Of a DNA stretch of 64,000 bases, positions 36,767 through 46,036 are shown piece by piece. The notes beneath the pieces were generated by a model that was given only the letters and a program-made list of their open reading frames with translations, made no database searches and was not told where the DNA came from. The position numbers and the translations under genes are program-made. The DNA is taken from positions 17,118 through 81,117 of the forward strand of contig JBJKRL010000084.1 in NCBI GenBank assembly GCA_046704745.1. Reading direction: 5' to 3'. The stretch is from CAWGGS01 sp046704745 (GTDB lineage: Bacteria; Desulfobacterota; Desulfobulbia; Desulfobulbales; Desulfocapsaceae). Within the stretch, counting starts at the first letter, position 1; the number at the start of each line of letters is the position of its first letter.

Positions 36767-37609
36767 TCAAAAATTTCTGATTTTCAACGGCAGAGCCTTG
36801 GGATCGGCCACTCCACGGGTAATCAGATACTGGAAAAACTTACTCACTCCCTGTCTCTTTTTCTCCGCTAAATCATACTCGATTGCAGTTAGATAATCAT
36901 AGCATTTTTGCACCGGCATGGGGATTCGCGGTGCTACCTGCCGGCAGACCTCCAACAGATTCTTTCTGCCGATATCACGGCAGCGCAGCAGTTCTCCATG
37001 AATTCTTGCAACCAAATCCGGCTCCTTTGCACAAAACTCTTCACGAACCGAACACAGAGAAAAGACAAAGGGAAGGCCGGTATGGTTCTTCCAAAGTTCA
37101 CCCAGGTCAAGACTATGAGGAAAGCGTTGGTCGACGACTAACCGCAATGCCTCGTCTCCTATGGCAAGAATTGCCGGATACTCGATATTGTTCCCGGTAA
37201 ATATTTCCCCTGACACATAGGTTGGCTGAACGTGATAAAATTCCTCGAGAATAATCTTGACCAGACAGACGGAAGTCTCGGATTGACTGCTCAATAGTAC
37301 TTTTTTTCCATTCAACTCTTCAACCGGGATACGGGAAAAGAGAAAAACAGAACCCACCGGCCCGTTTGCACTGATGGAGAGATCACTGAGCACCTGATAC
37401 CTGTCCGGCCGGACACAATATTCATAGGCGGAAACAAAGCCCAGATCAATCTCGCCTGCGGCAAGCATCCCATTCAAGGCAGCCGGCGGGGCCTCGACGA
37501 GTTCCCATTCCTCTTCCTTGACCATTTCTTTCCAAACCACATAGATCGGCGCCATGTTGACGTACATGACCATGCCGATCCTGGCTCGTTTGCGTTTTAC
37601 CGAGGTCAT
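36767..37609 (-). CDS. mqnA: Chorismate dehydratase
   Basis: First step of the futalosine menaquinone route, dehydrating chorismate to 3-(1-carboxyvinyloxy)benzoate. About 280 aa with a periplasmic-binding-like fold. Motifs are RIGMVMYVNMAPIY, EIDLGFVSAYEY, LSSQSETSVCLVKIIL and LAIGDEALR. The start at 37609 (MTSVKRKR) is preferred; ATG 37627 would add six residues. It starts 7-25 bases after the deaminase gene and lies within the run mqnE-mqnC-deaminase-mqnA. Confidence 0.92.
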   Translation of the reverse strand: MTSVKRKRARIGMVMYVNMAPIYVVWKEMVKEEEWELVEAPPAALNGMLAAGEIDLGFVSAYEYCVRPDRYQVLSDLSISANGPVGSVFLFSRIPVEELNGKKVLLSSQSETSVCLVKIILEEFYHVQPTYVSGEIFTGNNIEYPAILAIGDEALRLVVDQRFPHSLDLGELWKNHTGLPFVFSLCSVREEFCAKEPDLVARIHGELLRCRDIGRKNLLEVCRQVAPRIPMPVQKCYDYLTAIEYDLAEKKRQGVSKFFQYLITRGVADPKALPLKIRNF

Positions 37610-37633
37610 TGTTCTACATTCAGCCAAGTATTA

Positions 37634-38887
37634 TTATGATGCAGGTTGCACGATCCAGTCAATATTTTGAGGCCTACCACCCTTAGTCAAAATATCCAAG
37701 AGAGCCAATTGAGAATCGGCTCTTTGAATCGCATCGGAATTCACCCTCAAAAAAATAGATTTCTTCCCGGATGTCAAGCTGCCGAAATCGCCTTCACAGT
37801 TCAAGGCACCAGCGCCACCCATGGTTGCCATAGCTAAAACCGTTTTCGCATCCACACCCGGATGTTCTTCTCTCAGACACTGCATTTCGGCCCATATATC
37901 AAGTCGTGTATTGGAAGCTCTTGAGTCAGTTCCTACCGCCGGCAATACTCCATGCTGAAGCAGCATCTCCAATGGAGCCTTGCCGACTTTGAGAAACCGG
38001 TTGCTTCTGGGACAGAGGCAGACATGGCTCCCCCTTTCAGCAAGCAGTCTTGCCTCATCTTCTTCTATATGTACACAGTGAACGCACAGCGTCAGGTTAT
38101 CAAGTATGCCGAGTTTGTCCAGATACATGACAACCCCTGTTTTTTCGCCTTCGACCTGATTAAAGGCGTTATCCCAGGCGCCTCTCTTTTCTAAAAACTC
38201 GCGAAACGATCCGGCTTGGGTTGCAATAAACACTCTTTCCTCTTTTGACTCCGCAACATGCATTGGGAAAACCCGATGCAGGCGACCGGCTCTTTTCTTA
38301 AGAAGGGTGACGAGTTCGGGCAGAGTCGAATAACAGGCATGGACGGTTGCCGAAACACTATCGGGAAGTTCTGCAACAGCAGCTTTTGCCGTCTCCACTG
38401 CTTCCTTGGTAGGGGCAAGAAATTCCTGAAAATGATGGATGAGAGGGAACTCATCGCTCTTTTTATCCTGCTGGCAGGGTTCGTTGCCAATGTCGCCTAT
38501 CACGGCAACACCCAAACGTCGTTGGTCGGCAAGGGCATTTTGTCTCTGTGCAAGCCTCTCTTCCACACTTGCCATATTCCCGACTCTGGCTTCAATTACT
38601 TCTTCAATCCATTGACACAGCTGTCCATTTGCTGCCGGACGTTTAACGGCTGTGAGGTGGGACAACTCAAGATGGCAATGGGCGTTGATTAATGCCGGCA
38701 TCAATACCCCCGTGCCTGTAATCTCCTCACAGCCCGGAGAGGCAGCCCGAACCTCCTCCAGAGGCCCAACAGCCACGATCCTTCCTTTTTTTACAGCAAC
38801 TGCACCATTTCTTACTGCAGGACGTGCGATGGGTAAAACCCATGGTGCGCCATAGATCCAGGCGGAGCATTCTTTTATTTCAGACAA
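37634..38887 (-). CDS. mqnX: Aminodeoxyfutalosine deaminase (amidohydrolase, MqnX type)
   Basis: 417 aa amidohydrolase. Metal ligands are visible: H70-C-H72 in INAHCHLELSHL, then MHVAESKEE, LCVHCVHI and GTDSRASN. The fold matches ATZ/TRZ-type deaminases. Placed between mqnC and mqnA, it most likely deaminates 6-amino-6-deoxyfutalosine, or a related intermediate, to futalosine. Its first 8 bases overlap mqnC. The hydrolase that would then act on futalosine is not seen here. Confidence 0.85.
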   Translation of the reverse strand: MSEIKECSAWIYGAPWVLPIARPAVRNGAVAVKKGRIVAVGPLEEVRAASPGCEEITGTGVLMPALINAHCHLELSHLTAVKRPAANGQLCQWIEEVIEARVGNMASVEERLAQRQNALADQRRLGVAVIGDIGNEPCQQDKKSDEFPLIHHFQEFLAPTKEAVETAKAAVAELPDSVSATVHACYSTLPELVTLLKKRAGRLHRVFPMHVAESKEERVFIATQAGSFREFLEKRGAWDNAFNQVEGEKTGVVMYLDKLGILDNLTLCVHCVHIEEDEARLLAERGSHVCLCPRSNRFLKVGKAPLEMLLQHGVLPAVGTDSRASNTRLDIWAEMQCLREEHPGVDAKTVLAMATMGGAGALNCEGDFGSLTSGKKSIFLRVNSDAIQRADSQLALLDILTKGGRPQNIDWIVQPAS

Positions 38888-39944
38888 GGGAGTAATCCAT
38901 CAACCGTTGTTTGGGCTCAAATCCCGCTGCCTGAACGAGTCGTTTTATTTCCCTTTCCGAGAGTCTGAAACTGACACCGGCTGCGGCGACTACATTTTCC
39001 TCGATCATTGTGCTGCCGAAATCGTTGGCCCCAAAGAACAGGGCTAACTGGGCAATCTTCGGCCCTTGAGTAACCCATGATGCCTGAATATTCGCAAAAT
39101 TGTCCAGATAGATCCGAGACAATGCAAGGATGCGCAAATATTTAAGCCCGGAGGTCTTTTCAATGCCTCCCTGCTGCGCAAGAGCGGTGTTGTCTGGCTG
39201 AAACGGCCACGGAATGAAGGCGGTAAAACCTCCTGTGCGATCCTGAAGCTCACGCAGACGCCGCAAATGTTCCAGTCGTTCTTCTGCTGTCTCGATATGA
39301 CCGAACATCATGGTTGCCGTCGTTTTCAACCCTTGTTTGTGAGCCTCTTCCATGACTTCAATCCATTTATCGGCGGAGCATTTTCGTGGTGCCGTCATCC
39401 TGCGAACCCGATCGGAGAGAATTTCCGCACCTCCTCCGGGAATGGAGTCAAGCCCTGCGGCAATCAGTCTTTGTAAGACCTCAGCAATCCCAAGCCCTGA
39501 GATGTCGGCAAAATGGCAGATTTCAGGCGGTGAAAAGCCATGAACATGGATGCCGGTTTGTTTCATAAACCTGAGCATATCCTCGTAATACTCAAAAGGA
39601 AGGTCAGGATGCAAACCGCCTTGGAGCAGGATCTGGGTTCCGCCAACAGACTGCGTTTCCCTTATCTTCTCCTCGAGTTCGGCAAAAGATAGAACCGATC
39701 CTTGCCCATGTTCAGGAGCTTTGAAAAAAGCGCAGAATTTACAGGCGGAGATGCAGATATCGGTATAGTTAATATTCCTGTCGATGACATAGGTGACCAC
39801 TCCTTCAGGATGGAGCCTCTTGCGTATATGGTCGGCAAGAAAACCAAGCTGATACAAATCAGCCTCGTTTTCCAATCGTAAAAAGTCGCGATCGTCTATT
39901 CGGCCGCCGTTTCGTACCTTTTCAGATATTTCCTCGATACTCAT
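38880..39944 (-). CDS. mqnC: Cyclic dehypoxanthinylfutalosine synthase
   Basis: Radical SAM enzyme, 354 aa, that cyclises dehypoxanthine futalosine. The CxxxCxxC cluster motif is C64-C68-C71 in CISACKFCAF. The continuing motifs LQGGLHPDLPFEYY, DSIPGGGAEIL and MMFGHIET are shared with MqnE, while LALSRIYLDNFANIQASWV and the FGANDFGSTMIEENVVAAAG C-terminus identify MqnC. It lies 26 bases after mqnE and overlaps the deaminase gene. Confidence 0.95.
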   Translation of the reverse strand: MSIEEISEKVRNGGRIDDRDFLRLENEADLYQLGFLADHIRKRLHPEGVVTYVIDRNINYTDICISACKFCAFFKAPEHGQGSVLSFAELEEKIRETQSVGGTQILLQGGLHPDLPFEYYEDMLRFMKQTGIHVHGFSPPEICHFADISGLGIAEVLQRLIAAGLDSIPGGGAEILSDRVRRMTAPRKCSADKWIEVMEEAHKQGLKTTATMMFGHIETAEERLEHLRRLRELQDRTGGFTAFIPWPFQPDNTALAQQGGIEKTSGLKYLRILALSRIYLDNFANIQASWVTQGPKIAQLALFFGANDFGSTMIEENVVAAAGVSFRLSEREIKRLVQAAGFEPKQRLMDYSLV

Positions 39945-39970
39945 GATCGACAGACTCCCTTCCCTTCCTC

Positions 39971-41062
39971 TTAATACGTCCGGATAATGTTATAGAGAGT
40001 ATCCCGCTCCACCGGAATTCGTCCGGCCTCCTTGATCAGGCGAACCAGGGTATCACTGCCTATGGCTTGATCCGTTTCAGCTCCAGCCATATGGGTTATG
40101 ACCTCCTCCTTCACAGTTCCGTCCATATCGTCTGCCCCGAACGACAGGGCTATCTGGGCAAGTTTCGGCCCGATCATGACCCAATAGGCCTTGATATGGG
40201 GAAAATTGTCCAAAAGCAATCTTGCCACGGCAATGTTTTTGAGATCCTCTATTCCAGTGGTATTGGCGAGGCTTGCCATCTCTGTGTTCTTAGGATGAAA
40301 AGCAAGAGGTATAAAGGCCAGAAATCCGCCTGTCTCATCTTGTGCTTCGCGCAGGGCCAAGAGATGCTCTACCCGCTCTTCCACTGTCTCGATATGACCA
40401 TAGAGCATGGTCGCGTTGGTACGAAGACCGAGTCTATGGGCGGTCTTGGCGACCTCGATCCATTTTTCTCCGGATAATTTTTTCTCGCAGGTCAGATTTC
40501 TGATTCTGGAATTAAAGACCTCAGCCCCTCCTCCAGGCATTGATCCGAGCCCGGCTTCCTGCAAAAGTTCAAGTGTCTGGGAAACACTTTTACCTGCAAT
40601 CTGAGCCAGATGGGCAATCTCAACACAGGTAAAGGCCTGAATGTGCACATCGGGACGAATCTCTTTTACGCCGTGAAGTATTTCAAGATAATAGGAAAAC
40701 GGCAGGTCAGGATGGAGCCCCCCGACCATATGGATCTCTTTTATCGGCTCATCCAGCCGGTCCCGCACCTTTTTCTTAACCTCGTCCACGGTCATCTGAT
40801 AGGCGAGTTTTGAATCCTTTCCTTTTCCGAATGCACAGAACTTGCAAAGATTTATACAGATATTGGAATAATTAATATGCTGGTTGTAGATAAAATAAGT
40901 TTTATCGCCATTGAGCCGATTCCGTACCTTATCGGCAAGTAAACCGACAGCCAGGATATCATTGCTCCGGTAAAGCCTTAATCCATCCTCGGCGCTCAGT
41001 CGAATACCTGCAGTAACCTTCTTTTCAATGTCTCCAAGTCCTGTCTGACGCATAAATCCCAT
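39971..41062 (-). CDS. mqnE: Aminofutalosine synthase
   Basis: Radical SAM enzyme, 363 aa, joining the chorismate-derived enol ether with SAM to form aminodeoxyfutalosine. Cluster ligands are C69-C73-C76 in CINLCKFCAF. The C-terminal NTTGIEDLKNIAVARLLLDN and LSFGADDMDGTVKEEVITHM are MqnE-specific. Two starts are possible, 41062 and 41053 (the latter after GGGA). The striking feature is that the start codon lies only 8 bases after the T-run of a terminator hairpin (41070-41098), so expression needs readthrough, a promoter within the hairpin, or regulated antitermination. Confidence 0.94.
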   Translation of the reverse strand: MGFMRQTGLGDIEKKVTAGIRLSAEDGLRLYRSNDILAVGLLADKVRNRLNGDKTYFIYNQHINYSNICINLCKFCAFGKGKDSKLAYQMTVDEVKKKVRDRLDEPIKEIHMVGGLHPDLPFSYYLEILHGVKEIRPDVHIQAFTCVEIAHLAQIAGKSVSQTLELLQEAGLGSMPGGGAEVFNSRIRNLTCEKKLSGEKWIEVAKTAHRLGLRTNATMLYGHIETVEERVEHLLALREAQDETGGFLAFIPLAFHPKNTEMASLANTTGIEDLKNIAVARLLLDNFPHIKAYWVMIGPKLAQIALSFGADDMDGTVKEEVITHMAGAETDQAIGSDTLVRLIKEAGRIPVERDTLYNIIRTY

Positions 41063-41069
41063 TTTTCAA

Positions 41070-41098
41070 TAAAAAAGCCGGGCTTAAGCACCCGGCTT
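41070..41098 (-). terminator. Intrinsic terminator after the sigma-70 gene, directly before mqnE
   Basis: On the minus strand AAGCCGGG (41098-41091) pairs perfectly with CCCGGCTT (41082-41075) around an 8-nt loop, followed by four more T. It ends the sigma-factor transcript and lies in the mqnE leader. Confidence 0.85.
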
Positions 41099-41128
41099 CA
41101 TCCCTCGCATTTGGGTTTTTCAGCCTAT

Positions 41129-42475
41129 TCAGTCTATAAAAAACTTAAGTTTTTCACGTCTACTGGAATGTCTCAGCCGATTAAGCGCTTTCTTTTCTAT
41201 CTGCCTGATGCGTTCACGCGAGACGTTGAAGCGGCGGCCGATCTCCTCCAGGGTATATTCGGCCTTTTCACCGATCCCGAACCTGAGACGGATTATTTTC
41301 TCCTCCCGCTCGCTTAAGGTAGAAAGGATTTCCGTAACCCTTCCGGCCAGCTCTCTTGTCTGTACCGCATCGTAGGGAGACTGCGATTCCTGATTCTCGA
41401 GAAAATCCCCCAGTGTTGAATCATCATCGCCGACCGGTGTCTCCAAGGAAATCGGTTCTCTGGATGCCTCAAGAATGGACAGGATTTTGTCCATGGGCAG
41501 ATTCGTTGTATTGGAGATCTCAAGCGGTGTCGGTTCTCTTCCCAGTTCCTTAAACAGGGCATAGAAGGCCTTGAAGAACTGGCTGCGTAATTCAAGAAAA
41601 TGAACGGGGAGGCGAATGGTCCTGGTCTTGTCCAGGATAGCACGGGTGATGGCCTGCCGGATCCACCAACTGGCATAGGTGGAGAACTTGTTCCCTTTGG
41701 TATAATCGAAGCGGAAAACCGCCCGCATGAGACCGAGATTGCCTTCCTGAATCAAATCGGCCAAAGTCAATCCCTGATGCATGTAACGTTTGGCTATGGA
41801 TACAACCAGCCTGAGATTGGCCCTGATCATCGTATCCTTGGCTACTTCGATGGAACGGCTATAGGCCTCGAGTTTGGCGCGCAACTCAAAAAGCTCGCGC
41901 TTATCCGGATATTTCTTGGCAGCGCTGACGACATTATAGCGCATAAAATTTAATTGCTGTTTTTTCGGTTTCAGCGTCGGGTCCCGTTTTTCCCAGAGTT
42001 CAATTCGATCTTTTAACAGGCGCAGTTCATTTACCCCGGATGCATCTTCACGAATAGCGGCAATGATTGCCTCAAAACCCTGACGGATCGTTTTACTGTA
42101 TTTCGCCTCCTCTTCAGGAGTTAGAAGGTCAAATCGCCCCATCTCCCGAAGATAGGTCGTTGTCGTCTCTTCTGCCTCATGGGAATCGTCATCCGACAGA
42201 ACTATGGCTGAGTCATCTTCCAGATCGTTTCCCGGGAATTCATCTTTCTTTTCCCAGACCTCTCCTGAAAGGGTCTTCTTTTCCCCTGATTTTTCTACCG
42301 TAACAATCTCGATATTGTGGGCTCCGAGAAAATTAAATATCTTTTCAATTGCTTCGGGGTCTTTGATCTCATCCGGCAGTAATTCATTGAGATCGTTAAA
42401 ACTGATACAACCTTCAGATTTCCCGGCCTTTAAGAGATTTTCTTTCAATTCGGACAGCACGAAGAAATGCTCCAT
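41129..42475 (-). CDS. Sigma-70 family RNA polymerase sigma factor (RpoD-like, group 1/2)
   Basis: 448 aa. The N-terminus resembles region 1.1 (ISFNDLNELLPDEIKDPEAI). Region 1.2 contains TTYLREMGRFDLLTPEEE, region 2 contains LRLVVSIAKRY, DLIQEGNLGLMRAVFRFDY and STYASWWIRQAITRAI, region 3 is intact, and region 4 ends with TLEEIGRRFNVSRERIRQIE. The chain is shorter than a typical 600-residue RpoD because the region 1.1-1.2 spacer is short, so it could be the housekeeping factor of a compact type or an alternative group 2 factor. A strong terminator follows. Confidence 0.9.
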   Translation of the reverse strand: MEHFFVLSELKENLLKAGKSEGCISFNDLNELLPDEIKDPEAIEKIFNFLGAHNIEIVTVEKSGEKKTLSGEVWEKKDEFPGNDLEDDSAIVLSDDDSHEAEETTTTYLREMGRFDLLTPEEEAKYSKTIRQGFEAIIAAIREDASGVNELRLLKDRIELWEKRDPTLKPKKQQLNFMRYNVVSAAKKYPDKRELFELRAKLEAYSRSIEVAKDTMIRANLRLVVSIAKRYMHQGLTLADLIQEGNLGLMRAVFRFDYTKGNKFSTYASWWIRQAITRAILDKTRTIRLPVHFLELRSQFFKAFYALFKELGREPTPLEISNTTNLPMDKILSILEASREPISLETPVGDDDSTLGDFLENQESQSPYDAVQTRELAGRVTEILSTLSEREEKIIRLRFGIGEKAEYTLEEIGRRFNVSRERIRQIEKKALNRLRHSSRREKLKFFID

Positions 42476-43122
42476 TGCTTGTAATTATATATGTGTCAGA
42501 TGATCGCTGCCCTTTTGCAGCAAGAAACCTTCAGCCTCAACAAATAACGCTAACCATCTCAACATTACGCCTCGAAATCCGGGCGACAAAAAAAAATGCC
42601 GGCGGACAACAACCGCAAGCATGCCAAAATTATCCAAAAAAAGTACATTAATACATCATTATTCCATTAATAGCAAATAAATAAATCGAAGATTCTGCCA
42701 GAAGTGAGAGCTGTGGTTCATACAATTCTCCATTTCTGCCTCTTCTTTCAGAATATTCAAAACGGTACAGGTCTCAACCTGCTCATGCACTCCTCTCGAC
42801 AAATCTTTCGCTTAAAGATATTATAACATTGATGCCTTTATAAACAAGGAACTCCGGCAGGTATTTAATTAATTTTACCCTTTGTTGCATAATATTCCAG
42901 AAACCTCCAGCAATACAACAGGTTATTTTATCGGCTTTGTAAAGAGCAATTCGGCCGACGATTCTGCGTTGCACCAGAATAACCACCACCGAAGCTCAGC
43001 TTGCACTCCCAGCAATTGATGGCGTACTAAAAGTGCATCGCGTAAGGCTTGCCGAGCCAGGAGAAAGAAAGGCCAGAAGAGTTACTGAGCCGTTTCAAGC
43101 TGATTTCCTAAGGAAAACTCCC
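42476..43122. other. Divergent intergenic region before malQ, about 650 bp
   Basis: AT-rich for the first half. A leftward 68-codon GTG ORF at 42783-42989 contains ITCCIAGGFWNIMQQR and cannot be assigned to a family; I leave it uncalled. No RNA gene was recognised. Confidence 0.4.
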
Positions 43123-44673
43123 ATGAAAAATTTTTTGACAAATCAAAGGTCCAGCGGTCTGCTCGCCCACTTCACCTCTCTACCTTCACCGTTTGGCATC
43201 GGCGACATCGGTGTGGCCGGCACAACCTTTCTTGAGTTTCTCCATGAATGCGGACAGAGTTATTGGCAGTTTCTCCCCATCGGCCCGACAAATCCCGTTT
43301 TCGACAACTCTCCCTATATGAGTACCTCGGCCTTTGCCGGCTCCCCTCTCTTGATTTCACCCGAACTCTTGTATGAGCATAATCTCATAAGCCGGCATAG
43401 TTTTGATGATCGCCCCGAATTCTCAAACTATTCAACGGATTTTCAGAAGGTTATTTCCTTTAAAAAGAAACTGCTTTCTGAGGCATTCGCCAATTTTTCC
43501 CAGGCAAGGGCTAAAGGGTACGGTCTTTTTCTTAAGCAGGCACCCTGGCTCGACGACTATGCCGTCTTCATGACCTTGAAAGAAAAATATTCCCAGACGA
43601 GTTGGGAAACATGGCCAAAGGAACTCGCCTCCCACGAAAAGTCTGCTTTGGCTCAAATACGAAAACAAGAGGAAACAACCCTTAACTACTACCGTTTTGA
43701 ACAATTTGAATTTTTTCGACAATGGCAATCTCTTCACGATCGTGCCCGTGAACTGAATATCCGCCTGTTTGGTGATCTCCCCATATATGTCGGCTTTGAC
43801 AGTGCCGATGTCTGGGCCAACCAGGACATCTTTACCATCGATCAGGCAAGCCACTCCTGTACCTTGGTCGCCGGTGTACCGCCTGATTATTTCAGCAAAA
43901 CCGGTCAACGTTGGGGGAATCCTCTTTATCGCTGGGACAGCGTTGACACCGGGATTCAAAGAAAACTGCTAGAGTGGTGGACCGGGCGTTTTTCCAGTGT
44001 CTTTAAGCTATTCGATGTCATCAGAATCGATCATTTCCGTGGGTTCGAATCCTATTGGGCAATTCCTGCCCAAGAGGAAACCGCCGTCAACGGCACCTGG
44101 CTGATAGGCCCCGGCAAATCGTTCTTTGTGGAAATTTTTTCCAGATTAGGCCGGCTCGATATCGTGGCAGAGGATCTGGGGGAAATAACACCGGCAGTGA
44201 TAAAACTAAGAAATTCATTAGGCTTTCCAGGAATGAAAATTCTGCAGTTCGCCTTTGATAAAAATCCGGACAACAGTTTTCTCCCCTTTAATTTTAAAAC
44301 CCCCAACTGCGTCGTCTACACCGGCACCCATGACAACGACACAACCGTCGGCTGGTATTTAAGCGACAGACTCGACGATGAGCAGAGAACCTGGATCAAA
44401 CATTTTGCCAATAGAGACACAGGCGATGGCAGAGGGGTACATCAAGATTTCATCCATCTGGCCCTGTCCTCAACAGCGTCACTTGCTATCATTCCTCTCC
44501 AGGATATCCTGGGATTCGGCAGCGATTGCCGGATGAATATTCCAAGCACCAAGAGCGGCAACTGGCAATGGCGTTGTGCGCCTGAATTTCTGACCCCGGA
44601 AGTCTCAGGCCATATAAAATATTTGACTGAATTATTTGGTCGTTCACCGAAGGTTTTTCGACATAAATTCTGA
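43123..44673 (+). CDS. malQ: 4-alpha-glucanotransferase (amylomaltase)
   Basis: GH77 enzyme of 516 aa that disproportionates maltodextrins in glycogen and maltose metabolism. N-terminal RSSGLLAHFTSLPSPFGIGD and YWQFLPIGPTNP are typical. The nucleophile Asp is in VIRIDHFRGFESYW, the acid/base Glu in IVAEDLGEI and the third carboxylate in YTGTHDNDTTVGW. ATG 43123 follows AAGGA; an upstream in-frame start at 43033 gives an uncharacteristic basic extension. No other glycogen gene is adjacent. Confidence 0.95.
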   Translation: MKNFLTNQRSSGLLAHFTSLPSPFGIGDIGVAGTTFLEFLHECGQSYWQFLPIGPTNPVFDNSPYMSTSAFAGSPLLISPELLYEHNLISRHSFDDRPEFSNYSTDFQKVISFKKKLLSEAFANFSQARAKGYGLFLKQAPWLDDYAVFMTLKEKYSQTSWETWPKELASHEKSALAQIRKQEETTLNYYRFEQFEFFRQWQSLHDRARELNIRLFGDLPIYVGFDSADVWANQDIFTIDQASHSCTLVAGVPPDYFSKTGQRWGNPLYRWDSVDTGIQRKLLEWWTGRFSSVFKLFDVIRIDHFRGFESYWAIPAQEETAVNGTWLIGPGKSFFVEIFSRLGRLDIVAEDLGEITPAVIKLRNSLGFPGMKILQFAFDKNPDNSFLPFNFKTPNCVVYTGTHDNDTTVGWYLSDRLDDEQRTWIKHFANRDTGDGRGVHQDFIHLALSSTASLAIIPLQDILGFGSDCRMNIPSTKSGNWQWRCAPEFLTPEVSGHIKYLTELFGRSPKVFRHKF

Positions 44674-44742
44674 TTTTTTTCTCAGGTCCAAACCAAAACC
44701 TTGACAACAAAACGTCTGTCCTGTATTAAGTGGGCACCATCA

Positions 44743-44818
44743 GGCCCCATCGTCTAGTGGCCTAGGACACCGGCCTCTCACGCCGGTAACAGGGGTTCGA
44801 GTCCCCTTGGGGTCACCA
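44743..44818 (+). tRNA. tRNA-Glu (anticodon CTC)
   Basis: A complete 76-nt cloverleaf: acceptor GGCCCCA/TGGGGTC with one G-T wobble, an anticodon stem CCGGC/GCCGG with loop CTCTCAC (anticodon CTC), TTCGAGT in the T loop, and an encoded 3' CCA. It reads GAG codons. It is followed by a terminator at 44830-44864. Confidence 0.96.
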
Positions 44819-44829
44819 TGAAATGATTA

Positions 44830-44864
44830 CGGGAAGTTGGAAGTACTCCAGCTTCCCGTTTTTT
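44830..44864 (+). terminator. Intrinsic terminator of the tRNA-Glu transcript
   Basis: CGGGAAGTTGGA (44830-44841) pairs with TCCAGCTTCCCG (44847-44858) with one wobble, loop AGTAC, followed by six T. Confidence 0.9.
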
Positions 44865-45168
44865 ATTTCCTATTCGACTCTTCCCAACCAGATTTCCAAC
44901 CTGTCATATACAATATATCAAAGAGAAGAACAATCTGTTGTTTGCTTAATTGCATATTAATTGCAGGCAGTTAACCAACAATGGTTGGTCTGTCCCGTTG
45001 TTGTGCCCAACTCTCCGGAAAAGATCAACCAGAGGGTCGCCGACTCGATGTTGCTTCTATCGCTTTTATTCTTAATGTGTCAGTATCCATTGCGATTCCA
45101 TCTATCTTTCGCAATGCCTTCGAGCTGGTGTGCGCCGCTCATTTAAATGATAACCAAGGAGAAAGATC
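44865..45168. other. Intergenic region, about 300 bp
   Basis: Two overlapping short plus-strand ORFs (44961-45146 and 44981-45172) have no family features and I see nothing else certain. AAGGAGA precedes the next gene. Confidence 0.4.
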
Positions 45169-45837
45169 ATGACTCAATCGTCCACAATTCTAATGACGGA
45201 ATTTGTCACACACGATGTCAAACGGTTTATCCTTACCAAACCGCACGATTTCAATTTTGAACCAGGTCAGGGAGTGAAAATTATGGTAGACGAGCCGAAC
45301 TGGAGGGATGATGAAGACCACCCCTTTACACCGACCTCGCTTCAAGATGACAATGTCCTTGAATTTATAATTAAAAAGTATCCTTCCCGCAAAGGATATA
45401 CAAATAAACTGCATAGTCTTGATGTCGGCACAAAACTGCTTCTCTCAAACACTTTCGGGACCATTGTTTATAAGGGTTCCGGGGTTTTCCTGGCAGCAGG
45501 CTCAGGGGTCACGCCCTTTATCGCCATTTTCCGGCACTTGGCCCGTGAGGGTAAAATCGGCTCGAATTCTCTCATATTTTCCAACAAGACCCCGGCCGAT
45601 GTCATCTGTGAGAAAGAACTTCGTCATTACCTCCAAGAGCGGTGTATTCTGACCTGCACGCGTGAGAGCGCCCCCGGTTATGAAAACCGTCGTATTTCTG
45701 CAGAGTTTTTGAAGGAGAAGATAGACGATTTCAATCAACACTTTTATGTTTGCGGACCGGATTCCTTTGTCGAGCAAACAAAGAACATCTTGACGGAGCT
45801 GGGAGCCAGACCGGACGCGGTGGTCTTCGAGGAATAA
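45169..45837 (+). CDS. Flavodoxin/ferredoxin reductase-like FAD-binding oxidoreductase
   Basis: 222 aa, a two-domain FNR-type reductase without an iron-sulfur domain. The flavin region has HPFTPTS in place of the usual RxYS motif, the NAD(P) region has GVFLAAGSGVTPFIAIFRHL, and the end has FYVCGPDSFVEQTKNILTELG. It probably moves electrons between NAD(P)H and a small redox protein in the cytoplasm. The ATG follows AAGGAGA with good spacing. It stands alone, so the partner is unknown. Confidence 0.85.
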   Translation: MTQSSTILMTEFVTHDVKRFILTKPHDFNFEPGQGVKIMVDEPNWRDDEDHPFTPTSLQDDNVLEFIIKKYPSRKGYTNKLHSLDVGTKLLLSNTFGTIVYKGSGVFLAAGSGVTPFIAIFRHLAREGKIGSNSLIFSNKTPADVICEKELRHYLQERCILTCTRESAPGYENRRISAEFLKEKIDDFNQHFYVCGPDSFVEQTKNILTELGARPDAVVFEE

Positions 45838-46036
45838 GACAAATAATTATGACAAAGGTGCTGACCAGTTTTCCCATATAGGTGGTATTGTCAATTACAA
45901 TTCCGTTCAAACAAAGTACCTCTTGTTCCTATAACTCCACTTCTCTCCTGCACGCCTTAGAACCCATCACCTCGGACAATTTGATACCGAAACATTTCAA
46001 CAAAATGGGAGAGAGAAGGCTTGTTAAGATATAAGA

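Noticed and set aside
42783..42989. Leftward 68-codon GTG ORF, possible NifX-like protein
   Set aside because: Only a vague likeness over one segment; the start and composition are not convincing.
44035..44060. GGGTTCGAATCC resembling a tRNA T-loop inside malQ
   Set aside because: It encodes the conserved FRGFESYW motif of GH77 and no cloverleaf can be formed around it.
44961..45172. Overlapping short ORFs before the flavin reductase gene
   Set aside because: No family features, no ribosome-binding site, and they overlap each other in different frames.
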